From an uncultured Oscillospiraceae bacterium (GTDB lineage Bacteria; Bacillota; Clostridia; Oscillospirales; Oscillospiraceae), in the NCBI GenBank assembly GCA_947599925.1, contig CANQFT010000002.1, positions 124,001 through 188,000 on the forward strand: a stretch of DNA of 64,000 bases, given 5' to 3'. How positions within the stretch are numbered: position 1 is the stretch's first letter; every line of letters begins with the position of its first letter. The notes below the pieces were generated by a model. That model worked only from the letters and a program-made list of their open reading frames with translations, was not told the origin of the DNA and ran no database searches. Position numbers and translations under genes: made by a program. Positions 43,686-52,700 of the stretch are shown piece by piece.

Positions 43686-45448
43686 TCTTACAGGCTTTGT
43701 GCGGCTATTATGACGCCCTTGCCCGACGGGGCCAGGTCACGCCTCCCGGCTGGAGCGTGGCCAAGGTGTCTTTCGCCCTGAACATCGACGAGCAGGGGGA
43801 ACTTCGCGAGGTCATCCCGCTGAAAATCACACCGGAGGGAAGCAAAAAGGAGGTCCCCCAGTCCCTCCAGGTGCCGGAGCAGGTCAAAAAGACCTCCGGC
43901 GTATCCGCAAACTTCCTGTGCGAGAACAGCGCCTACTTTTTGGGCGTGGACAACAAGGGAAAGCCCGACAGAACGCTGCAATGCTTCGAGGCGGCCAAGG
44001 AGCTGCACCAGTCGCTCCTGGCTCCGGTGGACAGCCCCGCGGCCCGGTCAATACTCGCCTTTTTTGACGGGTGGCGGCCAGAGGAGGCGGCGGAGCACCC
44101 GGCCCTTCGCCTCTGTCTGGACGAGATCCTGAAGGGCGCAAACCTGGTTTTCTCGGTAAACGGCCTGTACGCCCAGGAGGACCCCGCCATCCAGGCCGCA
44201 TGGCGGGACCACCGCGCCGCCCAGTCCGCCGACGCGGCATCCGGCCGGTGCCTGGTGACGGGGGAACTCGGCCCCATCGCCCGGCTCCACCCCGCCATCA
44301 AGGGCGTTCGGGACGCCCAGTCCACCGGTGCGTCCCTGGTGTCCTTCAACGCCTCAGCCTTTGAGTCCTACGGCCACGAGATGGCTGACGAGACCGGACA
44401 GGGGCTCAACTCCCCCGTCTCCGAGGAGGCCGCCTTCCGGTACGGCGCGGCGCTGAACCGGCTCATCGCCGACAGGTCCCACCTCCAGTACATCGGGGAC
44501 ACCGCCGTGGTCTACTGGGCGGAGGACGCCGAGCCGCTGTATCAGGATGTGTTCAGCTGCGCCACACTCGGCGGCACATCGGAGGTCATCACCGATCTGG
44601 ACCTGCAGGACGCGGTGAAAAAGCTGGCCCGCGGCGACCCGGTGGACGTGAACGGCGTTCCGCTCCACCCAGACAACCGGTTCTATGTGCTGGGCCTGGC
44701 TCCCAACGCCGCGCGGCTCAGCGTGCGGTTCTTCCTGCGGGACACATTCGGCCAGATGCTGGCCAATGTGCAGGCCCACTATGACCGGCTCTCTATCGTC
44801 AGGCCCGCCTATGAGACAAACGGGGCCCTGCCCCTGTGGAGACTGCTGGGGGAGACGGTCAACCCCAACAGCCGGGACAAAAAGGCGTCCCCACCTATGG
44901 CGGGCGCGGTGGTCCGGGCCATCCTGTCCGGCGGGCCCTACCCCGTCTCCCTGCTGGAACAGACCATGCTGCGCATCCGGGCGGAGCAAAACGTCACCTA
45001 TGGCCGGGCGGCCATTTTGAAAGCGGTCTTTCTGAAAAACAGAGAATTCAATGTGCCAGAGGAGGTATTACGCGTGGAACTCAACGACCAGAGCAACCAT
45101 CTTCCCTATGTGCTGGGGCGGCTGTTCGCCGTGTTGGAGCGGGTCCAGTCCGCCGCCAATCCCGGCCTCAACGCCACCATCAAGGACAAGTATTTCAACA
45201 GCGCCTGCGCCACCCCCGCCACCATCTTCCCCCTGCTGACCAAGCTGTCCCAGAGCCATCTGCGCAAGCTGGAGGGCGGGCTGAAAACCTATTATGAGAA
45301 GTTGATCGGCGATTTGGAAAACCGCATCCACGAGACCCTGCCCGTCCGTCTCTCCCTGGCCGACCAGGGAACGTTCCACCTGGGCTACTACCATCAGGTA
45401 CAGAAATTCTATGAGAAGAAGGACAAAGGAGGAAACGAAAATGTCTGA
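43682..45448 (+). CDS. cas8c: Cas8c (Csd1), large subunit of type I-C Cascade
   Basis: 588 aa. Recognises the PAM and holds the non-target strand. Family features: MILQALCGYYDALARRGQVTPPGWSVAKVSFAL start, LFSVNGLYAQEDPAIQAAW-type mid region and YYLGL-like FYVLGLAPNAARLSVRFF. The tracked ORF starts too early inside cas5c; the real ATG overlaps the cas5c stop by 4 nt. The last 125 codons contain a second translation start for Cas11c. Overlaps cas7c by 8 nt. Confidence 0.95.
   Translation: MILQALCGYYDALARRGQVTPPGWSVAKVSFALNIDEQGELREVIPLKITPEGSKKEVPQSLQVPEQVKKTSGVSANFLCENSAYFLGVDNKGKPDRTLQCFEAAKELHQSLLAPVDSPAARSILAFFDGWRPEEAAEHPALRLCLDEILKGANLVFSVNGLYAQEDPAIQAAWRDHRAAQSADAASGRCLVTGELGPIARLHPAIKGVRDAQSTGASLVSFNASAFESYGHEMADETGQGLNSPVSEEAAFRYGAALNRLIADRSHLQYIGDTAVVYWAEDAEPLYQDVFSCATLGGTSEVITDLDLQDAVKKLARGDPVDVNGVPLHPDNRFYVLGLAPNAARLSVRFFLRDTFGQMLANVQAHYDRLSIVRPAYETNGALPLWRLLGETVNPNSRDKKASPPMAGAVVRAILSGGPYPVSLLEQTMLRIRAEQNVTYGRAAILKAVFLKNREFNVPEEVLRVELNDQSNHLPYVLGRLFAVLERVQSAANPGLNATIKDKYFNSACATPATIFPLLTKLSQSHLRKLEGGLKTYYEKLIGDLENRIHETLPVRLSLADQGTFHLGYYHQVQKFYEKKDKGGNENV
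45074..45448 (+). CDS. cas11c: Cas11c small subunit, internal translation from cas8c
   Basis: In-frame GTG at 45074 within cas8c is preceded by GAGGAGG at an 8-nt spacing, an unusually strong Shine-Dalgarno for an interior site. It would yield a 124-aa protein, VELNDQSNHLPYVLGRLFAVLERVQSAANP..., the helical C-terminal region of Cas8c. Type I-C systems are known to make a separate Cas11 small subunit from the 3' end of cas8c, needed for full Cascade assembly. The site and size fit that established case. Confidence 0.85.
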   Translation: MELNDQSNHLPYVLGRLFAVLERVQSAANPGLNATIKDKYFNSACATPATIFPLLTKLSQSHLRKLEGGLKTYYEKLIGDLENRIHETLPVRLSLADQGTFHLGYYHQVQKFYEKKDKGGNENV

Positions 45449-46331
45449 ACCCATCAAGAACCGTTACGAGTTCGTCATCCTGTTCGATGTGGAGAACGGC
45501 AATCCCAACGGCGACCCCGACGCGGGCAATATGCCCCGTGTGGACCCGGAGACCGGCTACGGCCTGGTCACAGACGTGTGCCTGAAGCGGAAGATCCGCG
45601 ACTATGTGGAGACGGTCAAGGAGGACGCGGCGGGCTGGCGGATCTACATCAAGGACGGCGTGCCCCTGAACCGCTCCGATGCGGAGGCGTTCGCCCACTG
45701 GAACATCGATGAGAAGACCGTCAAGGAGGCCAAAAAGAAGGACGACACGCTGGACGAGAAGGTCCGGGATTTCATGTGCCAGAACTTTTTTGACATCCGT
45801 ACCTTCGGCGCCGTCATGACCACTTTCGTGAAGAACAACCTCAACTGCGGCCAGATCCGGGGACCGGTGCAGCTGGGCTTCGCCCGGAGCGTGGATCCCA
45901 TCGTGCCCCAGGAGGTCACCATCACCCGCGTGGCCATCACCACCGAGGCCGACGCGGAGAAAAAGGGCACCGAGATGGGGCGGAAGTACATCGTCCCCTA
46001 TGCCCTCTACCGCTGCGAGGGCTATGTCTCGGCCAACCTGGCCCGGAAGGTCACCGGCTTTTCCGAGGACGACCTGGCGCTGCTGTGGGATGCCATCCAG
46101 AATATGTTCGAGTATGACCGCTCCGCCGCAAGGGGCAAGATGGCCGTTCGGGAACTCATCGTATTCAAGCACGACTCCGAGCTGGGCTGCGCCCCCGCCT
46201 GGAAGCTGTTCGACGCCGTCTCCGTCACCCGGAAGGCGGACGTCATCAGCCCCAGGGCCTACGGCGATTATACCGTCGCCGTGGACGAGGCGGCCCTGCC
46301 CGCCGGCGTCACCTGCACCCGCAAGGGGTGA
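45441..46331 (+). CDS. cas7c: Cas7c (Csd2), crRNA-binding backbone of type I-C Cascade
   Basis: 296 aa. Six or seven copies coat the crRNA spacer, kinking out every sixth base. Starts MSEPIKNRYEFVILFDVENGNPNGDPDAGNMPRVDPETGYGLVTDVCLKRKIRDYV, the Csd2 signature, with later FDIRTFGAVM and GPVQLGFARSVDPI. ATG 45441 follows GGAGGAAA; overlaps the end of cas8c. Confidence 0.97.
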   Translation: MSEPIKNRYEFVILFDVENGNPNGDPDAGNMPRVDPETGYGLVTDVCLKRKIRDYVETVKEDAAGWRIYIKDGVPLNRSDAEAFAHWNIDEKTVKEAKKKDDTLDEKVRDFMCQNFFDIRTFGAVMTTFVKNNLNCGQIRGPVQLGFARSVDPIVPQEVTITRVAITTEADAEKKGTEMGRKYIVPYALYRCEGYVSANLARKVTGFSEDDLALLWDAIQNMFEYDRSAARGKMAVRELIVFKHDSELGCAPAWKLFDAVSVTRKADVISPRAYGDYTVAVDEAALPAGVTCTRKG

Positions 46332-47002
46332 GCGCCTTGCCGGAGGAGGACTACCTCGCCCTGTCCGGATTACAGCACTTCGCCTTCTGCCGCCGCCAGT
46401 GGGCCCTGATCCACATCGAGCGGCAGTGGGCGGAAAATCTCCGCACCGTGGAGGGGGACCTGCTCCACCGGCGGGCCCACGACGAACAGCAGACCGAGAG
46501 CCGCGGCGACGTTTTGATCGTCCGCGGCCTTCGGGTCATCTCCCGCCGTCTCCAGGTCCAAGGGGTGTGCGACGTGGTGGAGTTCCGCCGGGACCCCGCC
46601 GGGGTGTCCCTGGCGGGACGGGAGGGGACGTGGCAGCCCTATCCCGTGGAGTACAAGCGGGGCAAACCAAAGGCCTTTGACGCCGACGAGCTCCAGCTCT
46701 GCGCCCAGGCCATGTGCCTGGAGGAGATGCTGCTGTGTTCCATTCCAGAGGGCAGCCTGTTCTACGGCGAGCCCCGGCGGCGCACCAGGGTGATGCTGGA
46801 CGCGGCCCTGCGGGAGCGGGTGGAGGCGCTGGCGGCGGAGATGCGCGCCCTCTACCTCCGGGGGCACACCCCCAGGGCCAAGCCCGGCAAGGGCTGCGCC
46901 GCCTGCTCGCTGAAGGAACTGTGCCTGCCCCAGCTGGCGAAAAGCCAGTCCCCCGCCGCCTGGCTCCGCGCCCACCTGCCCGGAAAGGAGGACGAGCCGT
47001 GA
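46328..47002 (+). CDS. cas4: Cas4 exonuclease, adaptation module
   Basis: 224-aa RecB-family Fe-S nuclease that trims prespacers and selects PAM ends with Cas1-Cas2. Cysteines for the 4Fe-4S cluster: C21 in FAFCRRQW and the C-terminal CAACSLKELC. Nuclease core LLHRRAHDEQ, VQGVCDVVEF and PVEYKRGKPK (the RecB D-ExK pattern). GTG 46328 overlaps the cas7c TGA, and the stop overlaps the cas1 GTG. Confidence 0.95.
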   Translation: MSALPEEDYLALSGLQHFAFCRRQWALIHIERQWAENLRTVEGDLLHRRAHDEQQTESRGDVLIVRGLRVISRRLQVQGVCDVVEFRRDPAGVSLAGREGTWQPYPVEYKRGKPKAFDADELQLCAQAMCLEEMLLCSIPEGSLFYGEPRRRTRVMLDAALRERVEALAAEMRALYLRGHTPRAKPGKGCAACSLKELCLPQLAKSQSPAAWLRAHLPGKEDEP

Positions 47003-48030
47003 GGAAATTTCTCAACACCCTGTTCGTCCTCAGCGAGAACAGCTATCTGGCCCTGGAGGGCGAGACGGTGGTGGTGCTCGCTGAGGAGGAGAAGCGGGGC
47101 CAGTTCCCCCTCCACACCCTGGAGAACATCCTCTGCTTCTCCTACAAAGGGGCCAGTCCCGCCCTGATGGGCAAGTGCGCCCGTGAGGGTGTGAACCTGT
47201 GCTTTCTGACCCCACGGGGACGGTTCCTGGCCAGAGTCTGCGGGGAAAATCCGGGCAACGTCCTGCTCCGCCGGACCCAGTACCGTGCGGCGGACGACCC
47301 CGCCCAGAGCTGCCGCGTCGCCCGGTGCTTCCTCTTTGGCAAGGTCTACAACAGCCGCTGGAGCATCGAGCGCACCCGCCGGGATCACGCCCTGCGTGTG
47401 GACGACGAAAAGCTTGGGCGGGCCTCCTCCCTGCTGGCGGACAGCTTGCCCGCCTTTCTGGAGGAGAGCGATCTGGACTCCCTCCGGGGACTGGAGGGCC
47501 AGACCGCCGCCGTCTACTTCGACGCCTTTGACGCCCTCATTCTGAACCAGCGGGAGACCTTCTCTTTCACCGGTCGCTCCCGCCGTCCGCCTCTGGACCC
47601 GGTGAACGCCCTGCTGTCCTTCGCCTACACCCTGCTGGCCAACGCCTGCGCCGGGGCGCTGGAGAGTGTGGGGCTGGACGCCTATGTGGGCTTCCTCCAC
47701 CGGGACCGGCCCGGACGGACCTCTCTGGCGCTGGACATGATGGAGGAACTGCGCCCCCTGTTCGCCGACCGGTTCGTGCTGACCCTCATCAACAACCGGG
47801 TGCTGCGGGAGGAGCACTTCGACCGGCAGCCCGGCGGGGCAGTGTGGCTCAACGACGAGGGCCGGAGGCTCTTTCTCTCCGCGTGGCAGAAGCGGCTGGC
47901 GGAGCCCATCACCCATCCGTATCTGAAGGAAAAGCTGGCCTGGGGACTGGCGCCCTATGTTCAGGCCCTGCTGCTGGCCCGGTATCTCCGGGGCGACCTG
48001 GATGATTACCCGCCATTTTTGTGGAAGTGA
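46999..48030 (+). CDS. cas1: Cas1 integrase, type I-C
   Basis: 343 aa. Integrates prespacers at the leader-repeat junction. Catalytic triad region: Glu in GALESVGLDAYVGFLHRDRPGRTSLALDMMEEL, which also carries the His and the Asp. The N-terminal beta domain starts MRKFLNTLFVLSENSYLALEGETVVVL. GTG start overlaps the cas4 stop by 4 nt. Intact and full length, so new spacer acquisition should be possible. Confidence 0.97.
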   Translation: MRKFLNTLFVLSENSYLALEGETVVVLAEEEKRGQFPLHTLENILCFSYKGASPALMGKCAREGVNLCFLTPRGRFLARVCGENPGNVLLRRTQYRAADDPAQSCRVARCFLFGKVYNSRWSIERTRRDHALRVDDEKLGRASSLLADSLPAFLEESDLDSLRGLEGQTAAVYFDAFDALILNQRETFSFTGRSRRPPLDPVNALLSFAYTLLANACAGALESVGLDAYVGFLHRDRPGRTSLALDMMEELRPLFADRFVLTLINNRVLREEHFDRQPGGAVWLNDEGRRLFLSAWQKRLAEPITHPYLKEKLAWGLAPYVQALLLARYLRGDLDDYPPFLWK

Positions 48031-48039
48031 GGCGGTCCT

Positions 48040-48330
48040 ATGCTGGTGCTCATCACCTATGACGTAAATACAGAGGACGCCGCCGGCCGGAAGCGTCTGC
48101 GGCAGGTGGCAAAACAGTGTGTCAATTACGGCCAGCGGGTGCAAAATTCTGTGTTCGAGTGCCTGCTGGACCCGGCGCAGTACAAACTGCTCCAGGCCAA
48201 ATTGCTGGAGATCATCGACCGGGAAAAGGACAGTCTGCGGTTCTATCAGCTTGGGGACAAGTATCAAAATAAGATCGAGCACTTCGGCGCGAAGGCGTCC
48301 TACGAGCCGGAGGGGGTGTTGCTGGTATAG
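48040..48330 (+). CDS. cas2: Cas2, adaptation module
   Basis: 96-aa ferredoxin-like dimer that bridges two Cas1 dimers in the integration complex. Begins MLVLITYDVNTEDAAGRKRLRQVAKQC with the conserved Asp after ITYD; ends LGDKYQNKIEHFGAKASYEPEGVLLV. 10 nt after cas1; last gene of the operon. Confidence 0.97.
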   Translation: MLVLITYDVNTEDAAGRKRLRQVAKQCVNYGQRVQNSVFECLLDPAQYKLLQAKLLEIIDREKDSLRFYQLGDKYQNKIEHFGAKASYEPEGVLLV

Positions 48331-48505
48331 CCGGTGCGAGGGGCAAGCGAACAGGGATGTGCCATGCGGTTCGCACCCTCTTCTCCGGCAAAAAAGGGCC
48401 GTCAGCCGCGGGAAAGAGCGGCTGGCACGGCCCAAAATCTTCTCAAAGCAACTGTTTTTTCGCAGATCGCACAAAATTGTTTCAAGAATTTTGTACAGGT
48501 TTGCT
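48331..48505 (+). promoter_or_regulatory. CRISPR leader
   Basis: 175 bp between cas2 and the first repeat with no gene. It contains an interrupted GC stem (GGGCCGT...CAGCCGC / GCGGCTG...ACGGCCC, about 48397-48436), probably ending the cas operon. An AT-rich stretch next to repeat 1 (AAAATTGTTTCAAGAATTTT) is where the leader promoter and integration anchor are expected. Confidence 0.7.
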
Positions 48506-50112
48506 GTCGCGCCCCGTGCGGGCGCGTGGGTTGAAATCAGATCCACCACGGTCAAATAGTAGCCCGTGTAACGTCGCGCCCCGTGCGGGCGCGTGGGTTG
48601 AAATTGCCCCGGCGGACTCCAAAAGCGGGTCGGCTCCGTCGCGCCCCGTGCGGGCGCGTGGGTTGAAATCGCGAAGCTGATGCGTCCGGCCTCCTCTGCC
48701 TCGGTCGCGCCCCGTGCGGGCGCGTGGGTTGAAATGAGGTCATAGCCCTCGATGTCCAGGTCGGCGATGGTCGCGCCCCGTGCGGGCGCGTGGGTTGAAA
48801 TCGTACAGAGGAGAGGCGCGGAGCGGCTCCCAGTGTCGCGCCCCGTGCGGGCGCGTGGGTTGAAATTCGATGGCGGGCACCTCAAAATGAAGGAGGAGGT
48901 CGCGCCCCGTGCGGGCGCGTGGGTTGAAATCTTGGTCGGCCAGGGTGGTGATGCTCCGGCTCTGTCGCGCCCCGTGCGGGCGCGTGGGTTGAAATTGGCG
49001 CATGACCTCAGCAAAGTAATACTGGAACTGCAGTCGCGCCCCGTGCGGGCGCGTGGGTTGAAATAAACCACTTTGAAAAATTAGAACAAACCGTTCCGTC
49101 GCGCCCCGTGCGGGCGCGTGGGTTGAAATATATAGGCGCTCGGTCAGCTCCTCCGGTGTGACGCGTCGCGCCCCGTGCGGGCGCGTGGGTTGAAATTTTG
49201 TTGCTCTCTGTTAGAGGGGCGCCGAAACAGGTCGCGCCCCGTGCGGGCGCGTGGGTTGAAATTACCCGTGGGGGGTGTGGGTGACGGCTTATGCAGTCGC
49301 GCCCCGTGCGGGCGCGTGGGTTGAAATTGGCAGGGTAGCGGCCCGGACTTTGGGTTTGCCGTCGCGCCCCGTGCGGGCGCGTGGGTTGAAATATAGGAAT
49401 GCACAAAAAAAATGTTTACCTGGGAGTCGCGCCCCGTGCGGGCGCGTGGGTTGAAATGAACGTATCACCGCTGATAGCGTCCATGCACAACGTCGCGCCC
49501 CGTGCGGGCGCGTGGGTTGAAATAGCAGGATGTCCTCTCGAGCAAGCACCACGGCAGTCGCGCCCCGTGCGGGCGCGTGGGTTGAAATTGGATTTGCTAG
49601 AATAGCATTGTCGGGAGGGCAAGGTCGCGCCCCGTGCGGGCGCGTGGGTTGAAATAAGGTTTTTGTTCACCTTGCACAAAAACAGCTTGGTCGCGCCCCG
49701 TGCGGGCGCGTGGGTTGAAATGAGCCCGGCGACCACCACCGCTTGCCGGGCAAGGTCGCGCCCCGTGCGGGCGCGTGGGTTGAAATAGTTAGAAAGGAGG
49801 GATATATATGGACTGGCAAACGTCGCGCCCCGTGCGGGCGCGTGGGTTGAAATCTACATCCCCGTTGGGAGCCGCGGGGATTTCACCGGTCGCGCCCCGT
49901 GCGGGCGCGTGGGTTGAAATGATGATTTACACCGCCGTGGAAAACGCTATGACTATGTCGCGCCCCGTGCGGGCGCGTGGGTTGAAATATGAGTTCCTGG
50001 GGCACACCGATGATCTCCACCTCGTCGCGCCCCGTGCGGGCGCGTGGGTTGAAATGACCTGGGGGCGGAGTGCCAGGACAAGACCTTCGTCGCGCCCCGT
50101 GCGGGCGCGGGG
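48506..50112 (+). CRISPR. Type I-C CRISPR array 1: 24 full repeats, 24 spacers, 25th repeat truncated
   Basis: 32-bp repeat built as GT + CGCGCCC-CGTGC-GGGCGCG stem-loop + TGGGTTGAAAT handle. Repeat starts: 48506, 48573, 48638, 48704, 48770, 48835, 48899, 48964, 49033, 49098, 49165, 49231, 49296, 49361, 49426, 49492, 49557, 49624, 49690, 49755, 49822, 49889, 49957, 50024, and truncated 50089. Spacers are 32-37 nt. The 24 full repeats appear identical, indicating an active leader end. The 25th breaks off after about 24 bases and runs straight into a phage tail-protein reading frame. Confidence 0.98.
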
Positions 50113-51147
50113 ATCAGTTACACCCTCAACGCGGACGGGACCACTCTTGTCCCCAGTTTCGTGGACGGGGACGGGGTGAAGCTGGACGATGACGGGATGC
50201 CGGAGAACGCTATGTTCTACCTGGACATCCGCAACGGGAAGGCGTACTTCCGCGGGAATATTTACGCGGAGAACGGATACTTTGCCGGTGTAGTCAAGGC
50301 CACGGACTTCCTGACGCAAGGCGGCGAGAGTATGCTGACCGGCGGGAAGTTCAACTCGAAGTACCTGGACCTGGGCAAGATCCAGATTGACGGCGAGACC
50401 GGGAACATCACCATGACCGGGGACATCAACATGGGCGGCGCCAGCCGGATCGACCTGGGGAGCATCGTGATAGACGGGGCAAATCGGACCATTCGGTTCA
50501 CCGGCAAGGCCGGGTCGATCCTCTGGGGCGAGAGCGCGCCGGTGAAATACCAGTTTGGTGCGTCCGCGGCGGGGCCGTGGCACGACACGATGGAGGCGGG
50601 GGACAAGTACCGGCGGGACAGTCTGGACGGCGGGGCAAGCTGGGGCGAGCCCTATCAGTTCCGAGGGACGGACGGGAGGAACGGAAGTCCAGGGCGGGAC
50701 GGGACGGTGGACTATTCGGAGGTCAACCGGATCCTGAAGGAGACCTACGGCATCACCACCACCTACATCACCGAGGGGACCATCGGCTCACCGGTCATCC
50801 GGGGCGCGGAGATCTACGGGTGCAACATCTACGCCGGGGATGGACAGGGCATGGTCGCCAGCATGATGGGCGACGGGTTCTACATCCACGACGCGGACAT
50901 CGACACGCCAAAGATCGCGCTGGAAAGCATGAGCAACGGCAATATCCTCCGCCTGGTGTTGGGGGCCGGACCGAGAGGAGACAGTTCAATGTTGGGGCGA
51001 GGTCAAATCAATAAAACAAAATCGGGAATGGCAGTTGTATATATTGACGACAATGCAAAACCAAGCGGGTTCGAGTTTCACGACGACGGGAAAATAGTAG
51101 TGCGCGGTGATATTGTCAACCTGACGGTCCCAGCGGTATTTGGATAG
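50113..51147 (+). pseudogene. Phage tail/host-interaction protein, N-terminally truncated
   Basis: About 345 codons with no proper start; the open frame runs out of the broken CRISPR repeat as GISYTLNADGTTLVPSFVDGDGVKLDDDG. Repeated beta-helix-like units (FYLDIRNGKAYFRGNIYAENGYFAG, LDLGKIQIDGETGNITMTGDINMGG, IDLGSIVIDGANRTIRFTG) and a collagen-like GRNGSPGRDG are typical of siphophage tail tip/fibre proteins. The end LTVPAVFG looks natural. Without promoter or start it is most likely a captured prophage remnant inside the array. Confidence 0.8.
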
Positions 51148-51148
51148 T

Positions 51149-51889
51149 TTACTGTGACAACTTATTCATTATAGTGTCCTTAAAAGCGACAACGGTAGCT
51201 GGGACCATCACTCCACCTGTGAGCCCGTAGGCACCATAATACTCTACTTGACCTAGGCTACTCCCATCCTGCAAATCGTAAAATCCATATGCAAAGAAGT
51301 CCTCTCCGGCATATTTAGCGTCAATCGTGTCAGCGGCGTGCGCGCCAAAAAGCCGCTCGACCCGCTCCTGGCTCATATCTGAAATCAAAGAGAGCAGTCC
51401 GGCCTCATCTATACAGATTGCTTCAAAATTGTGTTCATTATCAAAGAAGCTCACTTCCCACATTCCCTTAAACTTCTGATACGCCGCTTCGTCCTGGGCA
51501 TCCCAATCCCAGTAGACGGAGTTGTAGGGGTTAGAGGAACGGTCCACCCTGTCCCCCATCGAAGGCTGCTTCGCGCCGGGGGCAGGGGCAGGAGGCGCCT
51601 TGGGGTCGGTGACGGTGGCCAGGTTGGTCTCGGCGTCGTAGCCCACGGTGAGGCCGTAGGCTTCGGCCAGGGCGCGGAGGGGAGCGTAGGTGGTGCCGTT
51701 ATAGGCAAAAACGGGGACCTCGGCCCCGGTGACGTCCCTGGGAACGAAGGTCTCGCCGTTGACCTGGATGTTGATGGGGTAGACGTCGATGGTCATGTGG
51801 TCGGAGATGGCGAGGGCGGAGATGGCCGCGCCAACGAGCAGGGCGCCCGCGAGGAGACCGGAGAGGAAAGTAGGAAAGCGGCGTTTCAT
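51149..51889 (-). CDS. Secreted stalk-domain protein within the array insertion
   Basis: 246 aa. Signal peptide or membrane anchor (MKRRFPTFLSGLLAGALLVGAAISALA), then the copper-amine-oxidase-N-like domain (INIQVNGETFVPRDVTGAEVPVFAYNGTTYAPLRALAEAYGLTVGYDAETN). A distinct C-terminal domain follows (YWDWDAQDEAAYQKFKGMWEVSFFDNEHNFEAICIDEAG). ATG 51889 is selected for the GGAGG about 8 nt upstream. Its codons run against the tail fragment, whose stop lies just 3' of its own. Such proteins are frequent phage or prophage accessories in these hosts. Function unknown. Confidence 0.7.
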   Translation of the reverse strand: MKRRFPTFLSGLLAGALLVGAAISALAISDHMTIDVYPINIQVNGETFVPRDVTGAEVPVFAYNGTTYAPLRALAEAYGLTVGYDAETNLATVTDPKAPPAPAPGAKQPSMGDRVDRSSNPYNSVYWDWDAQDEAAYQKFKGMWEVSFFDNEHNFEAICIDEAGLLSLISDMSQERVERLFGAHAADTIDAKYAGEDFFAYGFYDLQDGSSLGQVEYYGAYGLTGGVMVPATVVAFKDTIMNKLSQ

Positions 51890-52033
51890 GGGAATTACCT
51901 CCTTGAATATGGGATGGATACATTTTACCACTTTTCGGGAGAAAAGACAATGCCCGGAAATTGCGCGATATGTCCGGGTGAGATGGCACGCAAGGAAGGG
52001 GGAATAGAAGCGGGTTCAATATTTGGCATTTGC

Positions 52034-52700
52034 CCAGACCGAGCAGGGCGCCGCCCAGCAGACGGGGCCGCCACAGGAGGCCAGGTACTCCCAGGACGAC
52101 AAGGAGGACAGGGAGACCCAGCGGAAGCTTGCCGGGAAAGGGTTGCAGAAAGCTGGGCGGCGTGGTATGATAAAGACCACACGGCAGGAATGGCGGCAGA
52201 TCCAAAGCGCACAGATGCAGAAGTATGCCGGGATGGAGGAGAGCGACATCCCGGAGCAGGACTACGTGTTCGCCCATGATCTTTTCTACGTTATCCGCAA
52301 CTATGGACTGGATACATTTACCGTAATGAAGCGCCTGGATCCTGCCACCAATCAGCAGGACGTCAACCAAATCATTAGGGGGAAAAAATATGAAGATCAC
52401 GGACAATTCGGCGTTGACGATTGGGAAATTGATGGGTCGGATCCAAGCGACGGACGCAGACGCCGTAGTCGTGGGCTTGACACTGGAGACGGAGGAGAAC
52501 GCCCAGGAGTTCTTCACATGGTACAAGAGTCTGACGGAGGACCCGACGCCCCAGGCGTGCTTCGAGAAAGCAGTAGAGATTTGGGAGGCCAACGGCCCGT
52601 GGCCGGAGGAGACGAACGGGGAAGCCTGACCGAGCGGGAGACCGGCGGCGGAGAGGAGTTTTCGCGGGAGCCCGATGAAGCCTACGTCCGGGAGCTGCGG
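52034..52700 (+). other. ORF A, copy 1 (unknown phage-like protein, 5'-truncated)
   Basis: Frame 52023... encodes TEQGAAQQTGPPQEARYSQDD..., then MIKTTRQEWRQIQSAQMQKYAGMEESDIPEQDYVFAHDLFYVIRNYGLDTF. Compared with copy 2, many changes are synonymous up to ORF B, so this frame was under protein selection. Past the ORF B start the frame stays open but loses conservation, and it runs into the variant repeat. A shorter start at ATG 52167 is possible. No family recognised. Confidence 0.45.
52390..52629 (+). CDS. ORF B, copy 1: 79-aa unknown phage-like protein
   Basis: MKITDNSALTIGKLMGRIQATDADAVVVGLTLETEENAQEFFTWYKSLTEDPTP... Small acidic alpha-rich protein, preceded by AGGGGG at suitable spacing and overlapping ORF A in another frame. 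The copy at 53657 differs mostly by conservative changes (D/E, A/T), evidence of coding. Function unknown; candidates include a small phage structural or anti-defense protein, with no motif to decide. Confidence 0.6.
   Translation: MKITDNSALTIGKLMGRIQATDADAVVVGLTLETEENAQEFFTWYKSLTEDPTPQACFEKAVEIWEANGPWPEETNGEA

Noticed and set aside
48540-50180. Many ORFs on both strands across the arrays (translations such as VAPRAGAWVEI, STHAPARGAT, FNPRARTGRD)
   Set aside because: They are six-frame readings of the CRISPR repeat, whose 32-bp unit lacks stops in several frames. They vary with spacer length and have no start signals.
52380-52392. Programmed -1 frameshift between ORF A and ORF B (GGGGGAAAAAAT)
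   Set aside because: The slippery run is present only in copy 1; copy 2 reads GGGGGAATACAA. ORF B has its own ATG and ribosome binding site in both.
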